Source: Kiritimatiellales bacterium (GTDB taxonomy: Bacteria > Verrucomicrobiota > Kiritimatiellia > Kiritimatiellales > Pontiellaceae). Taken from it: a stretch of 11,728 nucleotides of DNA. Positions 1 through 6,020 of this stretch are shown here, piece by piece. The notes under the pieces were generated by a model. It was not told the DNA's origin. It saw only the letters and a program-made list of their open reading frames with translations, and did no database searches. Positions within the stretch are counted from its first letter, which is position 1; every line of letters starts with the position of its first letter. A program made the translations under genes and the position numbers. The stretch is taken from the NCBI GenBank assembly GCA_030630445.1, contig DAOVNC010000066.1, positions 1 to 11,728 of the forward strand, read 5' to 3'.

Positions 1-657
1 CACGCCTTTGCCATTGGAATCCAGGCGGCGGCAGGTTTCGGAGAGGAAGAGGACAACGTCCATGATGTTGGCCTCGCGGAAATCAAGGGTGGGGATCATA
101 AGAGCCTTGATGCGGGCTTCCATCCGCTGGATGGCAAGGTCATCGGGGTCGGCTTTCGGTGCTGTTGTCGGATCCTTTACTACGACTTTCCCTTTCGGGG
201 CTTGGTTCCAAGCCTCAGCCACAGCGGTCATGGCCTGCGCGCGGGTGGGAAGCTGCTTCCTCACCTCCAAGGAACCTATGCGCTTGGCTGTACGCTGAAG
301 GTACTTCATCGCACGCGCATCGTAAGGATCGATTACCAGCATGGCTTCGAAAGCAGCTTCCGCTTGATCAAAGTCTCCTGCCTTGAAGTATGCGCAACCC
401 CGGTCGAACAGGTCGGATCCTTCAACCGTGCCACTCGGCGTTTCGCCAGACGAAACAACTTCCGCGGAGGAATCAACTGCTGCCGGAGCAACGTCTACAG
501 CACCGGCGGGCGTGGTTTCAACAACCGCTTCCGGAGCGCTGGATTCCGAGGCAGTATCCAAATCTGCCAAAATATCATCCATGCTGTCCTGGGCCTGAAC
601 CAACTGGGCGCCAGCCATAAGGATGCATAAAAAAGTCGTAATATAGGTTTTAATCAT
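1..657 (-). CDS. Secretin-like type IV pilus outer-membrane protein (Amuc_1098-like), N-terminal part, runs off left edge
   Basis: An open frame of 219 codons without a stop runs from an ATG at 657 to the window edge, so the C-terminal part lies outside. The start is supported by GAGGGG 7-8 bases upstream. Residues 1 to about 22 form a signal peptide (positive MIKTY, hydrophobic core, AQA cleavage site). Residues 24-78 are an acidic Ala/Pro/Ser/Val-rich linker. Residues 79-122 look like one tetratricopeptide unit (G-D-F-D-Q-A-E-A-A-F). Residues 180-219 (LMIPTLDFREANIMDVVLFL and what follows) match my memory of the secretin/TonB short N-terminal-type domain in Amuc_1098-type type IV pilus proteins of PVC bacteria. 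If that is right, it is an exported outer-membrane channel component for pili. The secretin pore domain itself cannot be seen here, so a different exported TPR protein with a secretin N-domain is possible. Confidence 0.6.
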   Translation of the reverse strand, partial: MIKTYITTFLCILMAGAQLVQAQDSMDDILADLDTASESSAPEAVVETTPAGAVDVAPAAVDSSAEVVSSGETPSGTVEGSDLFDRGCAYFKAGDFDQAEAAFEAMLVIDPYDARAMKYLQRTAKRIGSLEVRKQLPTRAQAMTAVAEAWNQAPKGKVVVKDPTTAPKADPDDLAIQRMEARIKALMIPTLDFREANIMDVVLFLSETCRRLDSNGKGV

Positions 658-930
658 TTTCTTTCCCCTCTATTTCTATCTCTAAACACCGTCTCCACCG
701 CGCGTTTATCAGGGTCCGCGGGCAGTGTTTACCGACAATTAATAACCCTATTCTTCTAAACCATCCAGAAAGCGCCTCTCGCCCCCTGTCGGCAAATCCT
801 ACTCTTTCGGCACTTTTTCACGTGCCATGGGAAAGAACTGCAATCCATCACAGAGCCCTCCCATCCGTGCAGTCGCACCTTACAGAGATAACGACCCGAG
901 CAGAGTACCTATTTGATCCGAACAATCAAG

Positions 931-952
931 CACTTTAATTGCACTTTAATTG
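931..952. repeat. Two exact tandem copies of an 11-bp unit
   Basis: The unit CACTTTAATTG occurs twice head to tail with no mismatch, and the base before the first copy is also G, matching the last base of each unit. It is the only AT-rich patch of this type in the gap and lies about 275 bases upstream of the secretin-like start. It may be a slippage product or a paired binding site; the sequence does not decide. Confidence 0.6.
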
Positions 953-990
953 CCTACTTGTCTCCGTGAAAAAGTCCCGAATCAACGCGG

Positions 991-1013
991 CCGGAGAGCG
1001 CGGCGCTATCCGG
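991..1013 (-). terminator. GC-rich hairpin downstream of trpC, possible terminator
   Basis: Read on the minus strand, this starts 8 bases after the trpC stop. Arms CCGGATAGCG and CGCTCTCCGG pair over 10 positions with one mismatch around a 3-base loop. The nearest T-run (five T's) is about 20 bases further on, so it is not a textbook intrinsic terminator. It could act as a weak terminator or protect the 3' end of the mRNA. Confidence 0.35.
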
Positions 1014-1021
1014 GGAATCGG

Positions 1022-1801
1022 CTAGGCCAAACCCATCAAATGCGCGGCGGCCCGGCCCGGCGAGGCCTCGCGCAACAGGCTTTCGCCCACAAGGATGGCG
1101 TGCGCCCCTGCCTCTTTCAACCGAACCACGTTCTCCGGGGTTTTTATTCCGCTTTCACTGACGAGCGTGCAGCCTTCCGGCGCCATCGCCGCCAGCTCAA
1201 AGGTCGTCTCGAGCGTCGTTGCAAAGGTTTTCAAGTTGCGGTTGTTGATGCCGATGCAATCCGAACCCGCATCGATGGCGCGCCGCATCTCCTCGCGGTC
1301 GTGCACCTCCACCAGCGGCTGGAGCTCCATGGTTTGGATTTCCTTTATAAAGAAAGCGAGCTCTTCATCCGAAAGCGCGCCGACAATCAGCAGTACCGCC
1401 GAGGCCCCCATGGTTTTCGCGTGGATGATCTGCCACGGGTCGACCACAAACTCCTTATAGAGCATCGGCAACCCGACTGCATTCCGGACGCTGGAAAAAT
1501 CTGCCGCCCCTCCGCCGAAATATTTTTCATCCATCAGGCACGAGATCGCACTCGCGCCGTTGGCTTCGTAGTCCTTGGCAATTTCAGCCGGGTCGAACGG
1601 ATCGCGGATCAGGCCCGCCGAGGGCGACTTGCGCTTCACCTCCGCAATCAGCCCCATCGGTGCTGCGCGCAGCGCTTCCACAAAACCGGGCTGCCTTCCA
1701 ACGGTTGAAAGCTGCGCCCGCAACTGTTCCAGAGATCGCGCCGCCTTGCGGCCTTCAATCTCAACCCGCTTGTCGGCAATAATCTGTTCGAGAATGTTCA
1801 T
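1022..1801 (-). CDS. trpC: Indole-3-glycerol phosphate synthase
   Basis: This cytoplasmic TIM-barrel enzyme closes the indole ring in tryptophan synthesis, converting CdRP to indole-3-glycerol phosphate. At 259 residues the length is normal for the stand-alone form, not the TrpC-TrpF fusion. Visible motifs include IAEVKRKSPSAG (52-63) with the catalytic pair E54 and K56, LYKEF with K116, LVEVHD with E165, GINNRNL with N186 and R188, and SESGI (215-219) for phosphate binding. The frame extends 20 codons upstream to an ATG at 1861, but that extension (MIQRGLFLSCGC) resembles nothing in the family and lies inside a palindromic repeat, so I start at MNILEQII. Neither start has a clear Shine-Dalgarno site. 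No other trp gene is nearby; the gene sits 103 bases downstream of prfB and could be cotranscribed with it. Confidence 0.96.
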   Translation of the reverse strand: MNILEQIIADKRVEIEGRKAARSLEQLRAQLSTVGRQPGFVEALRAAPMGLIAEVKRKSPSAGLIRDPFDPAEIAKDYEANGASAISCLMDEKYFGGGAADFSSVRNAVGLPMLYKEFVVDPWQIIHAKTMGASAVLLIVGALSDEELAFFIKEIQTMELQPLVEVHDREEMRRAIDAGSDCIGINNRNLKTFATTLETTFELAAMAPEGCTLVSESGIKTPENVVRLKEAGAHAILVGESLLREASPGRAAAHLMGLA

Positions 1802-1812
1802 GGCCAAATTGA

Positions 1813-1897
1813 AACCACGAAATACACAACCACACGAAAGAAAAAGCCCTCTCTGAATCATTTCGTGTGTTTTGTGTATTTTATGTGTTTCGTGGTT
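1813..1897. repeat. Imperfect inverted repeat between prfB and trpC (intergenic palindromic element)
   Basis: The left arm at 1813-1839 begins AACCACGAAA and ends ACACGAAA. The right arm at 1861-1897 is its inverse, beginning TTTCGTGTG and ending TTTCGTGGTT, with about 10 extra bases inside. The loop is about 21 bases. The arms are built from repeats of CACGAAA, a composition seen in dispersed intergenic repeats of many environmental bacteria (from memory). It fills nearly the whole prfB-trpC gap and ends 11 bases before the trpC start, so the transcript can fold into a long hairpin next to the start codon. Confidence 0.75.
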
Positions 1898-1904
1898 CCG
1901 CTCC

Positions 1905-2996
1905 CTATCTGTTTTTCTTTAAGTACGCCTCAATGAACAGGTCAAGATTGCCGTCGAGGACGCCTTGGACATTGCCGACCTGCGTGTCGGTCCGGTGGTC
2001 CTTTACCATCGTGTAGGGCTGCATCACGTAGGACCGGATCTGCGAGCCCCAGGAAATTTCGCCTTTATCTCCGTAGAGCTGATCGACCGCTTGGCGCTTC
2101 AAGTCCTGCTCGCGCTCGTAGAGGCGCGCCTTGAGCATCTTCATCGCCGCCGCCTTGTTCTTGTGCTGCGAACGTTCGGCCTGGCACTGCACCACGGTTC
2201 CCGTCGGCAGGTGGACAATGCGGACGGCCGAGTCGGTCGTGTTGACGTGCTGCCCGCCCGCGCCCTGCGCGCGGTAGGTGTCGATCCGCAAATCCGATTC
2301 GACAATTTCAATATCGATATCGTCGTCGATCTCCGGGGTAACATCCGCCGCGACAAAGGAGGTGTGCCGGCGCGACTGCGAGTCGAACGGGCTGATGCGC
2401 ACGAGGCGATGCACCCCGCGCTCGGACTTCAGCAAGCCGTAGGCATACGGCCCCGAGATCAACAGCGACACGCTCTTGATTCCCGCTTCGTCGCCCGCCT
2501 GGTAATCGAGAATCTGAACCTTGAAATCCTTGCGCTCGGCATAGCGCGTAAACATCCGATAAAGCATGTCCGCCCAGTCGCAGCTCTCCGTACCGCCTGC
2601 CCCCGCATGCAGCGTCAGGTAGGCGCCGTTGCCGTCGAATTCCTCCCCCAGCAGCGATTGCATTTCCAACGCCTGGAAACTGCTCTCCACCTTTTCCAGC
2701 TCGGAGGCCGCCTCCGTCAGCGCTTCCTCCTCGCCCGCCGCCGCCAGCTCCAGCATCACCTCCGCATCGTCGAGTCCGGCGGTGATCGCGTCGAATGGCT
2801 CGAGTACCAGCTTAAGCTGTTTCGACGAGGCAATATTCGCCTGCGCCTTGTTCTGGTCGTTCCAGAATTCCGGCTCGGCGGCTTCGGTTTCCAGGATTTG
2901 GAGCGCCGCACGCTTCGCGTCGATTTCCAGATAGCCCTGCATCTCCGCCAGTTGTTCGCGGAAGGTTTCCATCTTGGCTTTCAGTTCGTCGTGCAT
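1905..2996 (-). CDS. prfB: Peptide chain release factor 2 (RF2), without programmed frameshift
   Basis: RF2 recognises UGA and UAA stop codons in the ribosomal A site and triggers peptide release. The 363-residue product is the normal length. SPF at 202-204 is the RF2 stop-codon recognition tripeptide, and GGQ at 247-249 is the catalytic loop (in RAQGAGGQHVN). The residue equivalent to the variable Thr/Ala246 of E. coli is Ala. The start at MHDELKAK has AGGA 6 bases upstream; a frame extension to 3059 lacks family similarity and a good ribosome site. Where E. coli RF2 has the CUU-UGA-C frameshift after GYL, this gene reads GGC TAT CTG GAA in one continuous frame, so the usual autoregulation by +1 frameshifting is absent. 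Downstream is the palindromic element and then trpC; upstream, 81 bases away, is a TPR-type gene. Confidence 0.97.
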   Translation of the reverse strand: MHDELKAKMETFREQLAEMQGYLEIDAKRAALQILETEAAEPEFWNDQNKAQANIASSKQLKLVLEPFDAITAGLDDAEVMLELAAAGEEEALTEAASELEKVESSFQALEMQSLLGEEFDGNGAYLTLHAGAGGTESCDWADMLYRMFTRYAERKDFKVQILDYQAGDEAGIKSVSLLISGPYAYGLLKSERGVHRLVRISPFDSQSRRHTSFVAADVTPEIDDDIDIEIVESDLRIDTYRAQGAGGQHVNTTDSAVRIVHLPTGTVVQCQAERSQHKNKAAAMKMLKARLYEREQDLKRQAVDQLYGDKGEISWGSQIRSYVMQPYTMVKDHRTDTQVGNVQGVLDGNLDLFIEAYLKKNR

Positions 2997-3022
2997 AGTT
3001 TTCCTAAAGGGTAGAGCCCGGA

Positions 3023-3050
3023 AATATAACCCAAGGCACTCCGAAGCCAA
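3023..3050 (-). promoter_or_regulatory. Possible sigma-70-type promoter for prfB
   Basis: On the minus strand, TTGGCT (3050-3045) is followed after 16 bases by TATATT (3028-3023). Transcription would begin near 3016, about 20 bases before the prfB ATG and just ahead of its AGGA ribosome site. The -10 matches five of six consensus bases and the -35 four of six. It lies in the 81-base gap between the TPR-type gene and prfB. Confidence 0.4.
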
Positions 3051-3077
3051 ACCCCGCAATGAAAAAAAGAGATTCCG

Positions 3078-3908
3078 CTACTTCGCCGCTGGTTCCTGCG
3101 CTACGAGCCAAGCCTGTGCCAGCGGATAATTATTCCACGCCGCCTGTTGGCACTCCGCGCATATCTGCGCCTCCTCGCGGCTCCTTGGAGAATAGGAGCC
3201 GGGTGAATTCTTCGGCAGCTTGCGGTGTCCTTTGAGATACACCTCGGCATACCCGTTTGCCTTGCGGGCGACTTCCAGCGCTTCCTTGGCCTCGTCCATT
3301 CCCGCGTTCAGGAACCGCTCCAGCACATAGCCCCAGGCCATCACCGCGCTATAGGGCCGCTCGTCCTCGAACTCCTTCAAGAGCCGTCCCGCATCCTCCC
3401 GCCGGTTCTCTTGGAAATAAAGCCCGAGCAAGACGTAGCGAATCCCCAGGTTGTCGCCCGGGCACAGTTCCAGCATCCCTTCATACTCAACAATCGCCTC
3501 CCCGGCTTGCCTCGCACGGGTCAACCGAATCGCCAGATCGTTGCGGGCGCGCATATAGGGCCGCGTTTCGAGCATCAGCCAAAAATCCCCTTTGCACTCC
3601 TCGAACACATCCTTGCCCAGACGCTTTGCTGCGGTTTCCACAATATGCCGCGAAAATTCGAGCGCCTCTCCTCCAGAGGGATCGAACATGTACAAAACCT
3701 GAAGTAGGCAATCCACATTGCCGGGATCGAGTTCCAAGGCTTTGAAAATCAGATCGGCATCGCCCTTCTCCATCGCATCGTAATAAAGCTCCTGCGCCTG
3801 GAACTCCTTTTCCGAACCGCTTTTTGTGGCCGCTCCGCCCATGGAACGCTCCATGTGCATCCGTATATTTGCAAAAATCTCGTCGTCGTTGTTTTTCTCT
3901 TTCGCCAT
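3078..3908 (-). CDS. TPR/ST7-like helical repeat protein of unknown function
   Basis: The product is a soluble 276-residue protein with no signal peptide or membrane segment. Its centre is made of helical tetratricopeptide-like units: about 40-75 (YYDAMEKGDADLIFKALELD), 124-150 (AIRLTRARQAGEAIVEYEGM) and 154-215 (YVLLGLYFQENRREDAGRLL and what follows). This resembles TPR proteins I would group loosely with the ST7 family. The C-terminus has a CAEC pair (250-253) in a helix. I chose the second ATG (MAKEKNND): AAGGAG sits exactly 6 bases before it, whereas it directly abuts the ATG two codons upstream. A protein-interaction scaffold is a reasonable guess; substrate and partners are unknown. The gene lies between the dinD remnant and prfB. 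Confidence 0.8.
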   Translation of the reverse strand: MAKEKNNDDEIFANIRMHMERSMGGAATKSGSEKEFQAQELYYDAMEKGDADLIFKALELDPGNVDCLLQVLYMFDPSGGEALEFSRHIVETAAKRLGKDVFEECKGDFWLMLETRPYMRARNDLAIRLTRARQAGEAIVEYEGMLELCPGDNLGIRYVLLGLYFQENRREDAGRLLKEFEDERPYSAVMAWGYVLERFLNAGMDEAKEALEVARKANGYAEVYLKGHRKLPKNSPGSYSPRSREEAQICAECQQAAWNNYPLAQAWLVAQEPAAK

Positions 3909-3947
3909 GTCCATCTCCTTTTTTTTCCTAGTCGCTTGACCCCGGCC

Positions 3948-4280
3948 TCATCGGTCAAAAGCTCCATTTGCCGAATCGCCATTCTGGGCAATCAGATAGC
4001 AGGCGTAGCGCGTAGGCATGAAATCCTCGATTTCCCGCTGTCCGCCTTTACCGTGCGTGATCAATTTCGTGACGCCACGAAAATGATGCTCTGGATTGTA
4101 ACCCGTTGTTTCGCAGGCTTCCACCGCACGGCGGATCGCCGTCTGGAAATTTTCCCACCGGACATATCCCAGCGGCTCCTGCAAATCCCGCGCAAACCAA
4201 AACTCCACATCGTTATCCGGCACCGCCTGCGCCAGCGCATTGAATTGGTTATGCATGTGCTGAATGACTTCGCTTTTCAT
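3948..4280 (-). pseudogene. dinD: DinD-like DNA-damage-inducible protein, N-terminal third only
   Basis: The 110-residue frame matches the start of the DinD family: VEFWFARDLQEPLGYVRWENF, then HHFRGVTKLI, then the hallmark RYACYLIAQNGD. In E. coli, DinD is a LexA-regulated protein that inhibits RecA filaments, about 270 residues long. Here similarity ends exactly at AQNGD. Eight unrelated residues (SANGAFDR) follow before a TGA, and no trace of the C-terminal part follows on this strand before the TPR-type gene begins 40 bases later. I therefore read it as truncated by a deletion. The AAGGACAAG before the start could serve as a ribosome site. No LexA box is visible. The first 15 codons lie in a 118-bp block that is repeated 1304 bases away. 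Confidence 0.85.
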
Positions 4281-4352
4281 CTGCTTGTCCTTCTATTTAA
4301 TCGGCCATCGCGGAATGGCAGTATCGATCTCTTGCATCAGTTCATCCGTGCG
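4235..4352. repeat. 118-bp direct repeat, copy 1 (methylase tail plus dinD start)
   Basis: This block matches 5539-5656 in the same orientation without gaps. My count is 10 mismatches in 118, about 91-92% identity. It holds the last 19 codons and stop of a methylase-type reading frame, a short spacer with AAGGACAAG, and the first 15 codons of dinD. Similarity stops abruptly at both edges: on one side in ALC versus TLG, on the other at AATGCGC. Confidence 0.9.
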
Positions 4353-4433
4353 GCAGAGGGCGACGACGATTTTCTGGTAGTGGCGCACATCGTCGAGGGC
4401 AAGCGTCCCCCCTTTTCCAATGTTGGGAACCGG
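4293..4433 (-). pseudogene. C-terminal remnant of a large adenine-specific DNA methylase
   Basis: The frame ends LALDDVRHYQKIVVALCRTD and then ELMQEIDTAIPRWPIK before TAG. That tail, with HYQKIVVAL followed by E-I-D-x-x-IP-x-WP, is what I remember from the C-terminus of large N6-adenine methylase / type ISP-like restriction-modification proteins. Only about 36-45 codons remain, because the upstream sequence is the end of the nuclease gene (its stop is at 4435-4437). The tail sits 12 bases upstream of dinD, suggesting a former methylase-dinD operon. Family assignment is from memory of the motif and could be wrong in detail. Confidence 0.55.
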
Positions 4434-4434
4434 C

Positions 4435-5464
4435 TTAATCAATCTCCTCCAACAGACGGGCGATTTCTTCTGGAGAGGGAAGCATCCCCTGCAATTCTTT
4501 GGGCAAGCGGTCGACGATGCGGTAGGTCGCCACGCCAATCGGTTTGCGGGCATCATGCAACGCGTATTCCACCACGGTTCGACTCTTTTCTTTGCAAAGA
4601 ATAATACCGATTGACGGATTCTCGTCGGCCTCACGCACCTGTCGATCAAGTGCCGCGAGATAAAACTGCATTTTACCGACAAACTCAGGCTCAAACTCGC
4701 CGATTTTCAGATCGATAGCGACCAAACACCGAAGCCGCCGATGGAAAAGTAGCAGGTCGATGAAATAGTCTTTCCCGTCCACCACCAACCCAAACTGGCT
4801 TCCAACAAAAGTGAACACTCCGCCCATTGCACGCAGGAAATCTTCGATGCGCCCAATCAAACCGCGTTCAAGCTCGCGCTCAGAATGTTGCTCGCCCAAT
4901 TCTAGAAAATCGAATGTGTATTCATCACGCACCGCCAGCTTGGCCTGTGCCCGCAACTCAGGGGTAAGCACCTGATCAAAATTGCTCTGCCCGGTTAGCG
5001 ATTTTTCATAGCTCTTGTTTTCGATTTGATGAATCAGTACATTTTTCGACCAGCCAAATTTACGGGTCATCCGAATATAAAACTCGCGCTCCAACGAATC
5101 CTTACAACGCTGGAAAACAATGACATTATGCGTCCATCCAATTTGTGCAACCAGTGGTTGCAATTTTGGGCTCTCCCTATACGTCAAATAGAACTCCCGC
5201 ATATAGAACACGTTGCGCTGGGAAAAGCCCTTAATCCCGGGAAACTCGCGGTTTAAATCTACACCCAGTTGCTGGACAATTGATTTTACCCCAGCTCTCC
5301 CCAACCTGCCGATCAACAATCATCCGCCCGATATCCCAGTAGAGTCCAACCAACTCGCGATTGACCGCCTTCAGCGCGGCGTACTGCGCCTCGTGAATCC
5401 GCGACTTCACCTCCTTTAAAAACGAGGGATAGTTTCCTGGCAGTTGTTTTTCGGCATCACTCAT
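4435..5464 (-). pseudogene. yhcG: DUF1016/YhcG-like PDDEXK nuclease, frameshifted
   Basis: Two overlapping frames together give a full-length 342-residue family member. The first starts at 5464 (AGAGG 7 bases upstream) and encodes LKEVKSRIHEAQYAALKAVN up to SWGK (residue 60). The second continues with SIVQQLGVDLNREFPGIKGF and runs to the normal family end (LPSPEEIARLLEEID). The switch is one extra base in a TTTT run (plus strand 5284-5287) where three would keep the frame. The PDDEXK-type core is intact: FIDLLLFHRR with D226 and VAIDLKIGEF with D241 and K243, Asp standing in the acidic position often held by Glu. Family members occur beside restriction-modification genes and some are implicated in phage defence. 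The gene is either a recent pseudogene, a sequencing error, or less likely a recoded gene. Confidence 0.9.
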
Positions 5465-5465
5465 A

Positions 5466-5540
5466 TCACAGCCTCTTTTTCAGCCAATCCATTGCGGTTT
5501 GCTCGTCCGTTTCAATCGCCATTTCAACGGCGCGTTTCGC
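5466..5540 (-). pseudogene. C-terminal fragment of an unidentified gene upstream of yhcG
   Basis: In one frame, 24 codons read AKRAVEMAIETDEQTAMDWL plus KKRL, then TGA one base before the yhcG ATG. The composition looks like a genuine amphipathic C-terminal helix, and the stop-start spacing is that of an operon. The frame differs from the dinD start fused to it, and the join at about 5539 is exactly where the 118-bp repeat ends. I infer that a deletion fused dinD codon 15 to the last codons of a lost gene. I do not recognise the gene with certainty. Confidence 0.4.
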
Positions 5541-5584
5541 GCATTGAATTGGTGATGCATGTGCTGAATGGCTTCGCTTTTCAT
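5480..5584 (-). pseudogene. Second dinD start, 15 family codons then out-of-frame sequence
   Basis: ATG at 5584 begins MKSEAIQHMHHQFNA, matching MKSEVIQHMHNQFNA of the other dinD copy at 4280. It then continues with 19 unrelated residues (RNAPLKWRLKRTSKPQWIG) to TGA. Those residues are a shifted reading of the gene fragment at 5466-5540, so the reading frame is accidental. It has no function I can defend beyond a possible short peptide; it marks the deletion joint. Confidence 0.7.
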
Positions 5585-5656
5585 CTTCTTGTCCTTCTAT
5601 TTAATTGGCCATTGCGGAATGACGGCATCGATCTCCTGCATCAGTTCGTCCGTGCG
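5539..5656. repeat. 118-bp direct repeat, copy 2
   Basis: This is the partner of the block at 4235-4352, same orientation, offset 1304 bases. It carries the methylase tail (TDELMQEIDAVIPQWPIK and stop), the AAGGACAAG spacer and the dinD start. Homologous recombination between the two copies would delete the whole yhcG gene and leave one copy. Confidence 0.9.
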
Positions 5657-5843
5657 CCCCAATGTAGACGAAGCATCCTGCCTCGTTGCGGTAGAGCGGA
5701 CGGCGGGCGGTTCACGGCATGGATCGTTTTCCCGTTCGATTCGATAGCTTCTTGAGCGCCGGGCGATAGGAATGCTCAGTGGCATTCCCGCGCCTGTATT
5801 CCGCCTCCGCCTCCAAAAGGTATTGCCTGATCGCGTCAATCAT
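5597..5843 (-). pseudogene. Large adenine methylase gene reduced to its two ends
   Basis: Starting at an ATG at 5843 (or 5858), the frame reads MIDAIRQYLLEAEAEYRRGN, ATEHSYRPALKKL, then becomes unrelated and stops at 5712-5714. The R-x-G-N-A-T-E-H-S-Y-R-P-A-L-K-x-L pattern is typical of the N-terminus of type ISP-like methylase/restriction proteins, as I recall them. About 60 bases later another frame gives the C-terminal TDELMQEIDAVIPQWPIK and stop. The roughly 90 bases between contain short protein-like stretches in different frames (for example AIESNGKTIHAVN and LYRNEAGCFVYIG), as expected from a patchwork of deletions. More than 95% of the original gene would be missing, assuming a usual length near 1000 residues. 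Confidence 0.5.
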
Positions 5844-5867
5844 TCCCACTGCCCCCATAAATCCGTA

Positions 5868-5914
5868 TTTCCAATGACTGGAAAAGTTTTACCGGAAAGT
5901 TCCAACCACTGGAA
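5868..5914. repeat. Pair of short palindromes, TTCCA-N5-TGGAA type
   Basis: TTTCCA-ATGAC-TGGAAA (5868-5884) and TTCCA-ACCAC-TGGAA (5900-5914) lie 15 bases apart in the same non-coding gap; the spacer contains GTTTTACCGGAAAG. Each forms a small hairpin. I recall similar TTCCAA/TTGGAA motifs as dispersed intergenic repeats in Kiritimatiellota and Lentisphaerota genomes, but cannot verify this here. Confidence 0.5.
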
Positions 5915-6020
5915 GCGCGGGGCATTTCTTTTTACGGAAAGGTGGTCGCAAATTGCGCCCGGTTCGGATTCCCCTGTTTTTAAGGCCGCGGATTGTGATC
6001 TTAAACAACCCGATGCACAG

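Larger units (their letters stand above)
658..1021. other. Non-coding stretch between trpC and the secretin-like gene
   Basis: These 364 bases hold no convincing gene on either strand. I see the Shine-Dalgarno site of the secretin-like gene at 664-670, a small GGCAC/GTGCC inverted repeat near 819-836, an 11-bp tandem duplication at 931-952, and a GC-rich hairpin just after the trpC stop (991-1013). Its length fits a promoter region for the secretin-like gene, but I could not pick a -35/-10 pair with confidence. Confidence 0.5.

Noticed and set aside
813..840. Sigma-54 promoter (TGGCAC) upstream of the secretin-like gene
   Set aside because: The GG and GC elements are 13 bases apart rather than 10, and the site is mostly a small inverted repeat.
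1802..1861. 20-codon N-terminal extension of trpC
   Set aside because: It lies inside the palindromic repeat, has no ribosome site and no similarity to the enzyme family; MNILEQII is the normal N-terminus.
1965..3014. Plus-strand 349-codon open frame across prfB
   Set aside because: It is the antisense shadow of a clear release factor 2 gene; the long frame follows from GC-rich codon use and the peptide shows no family motif.
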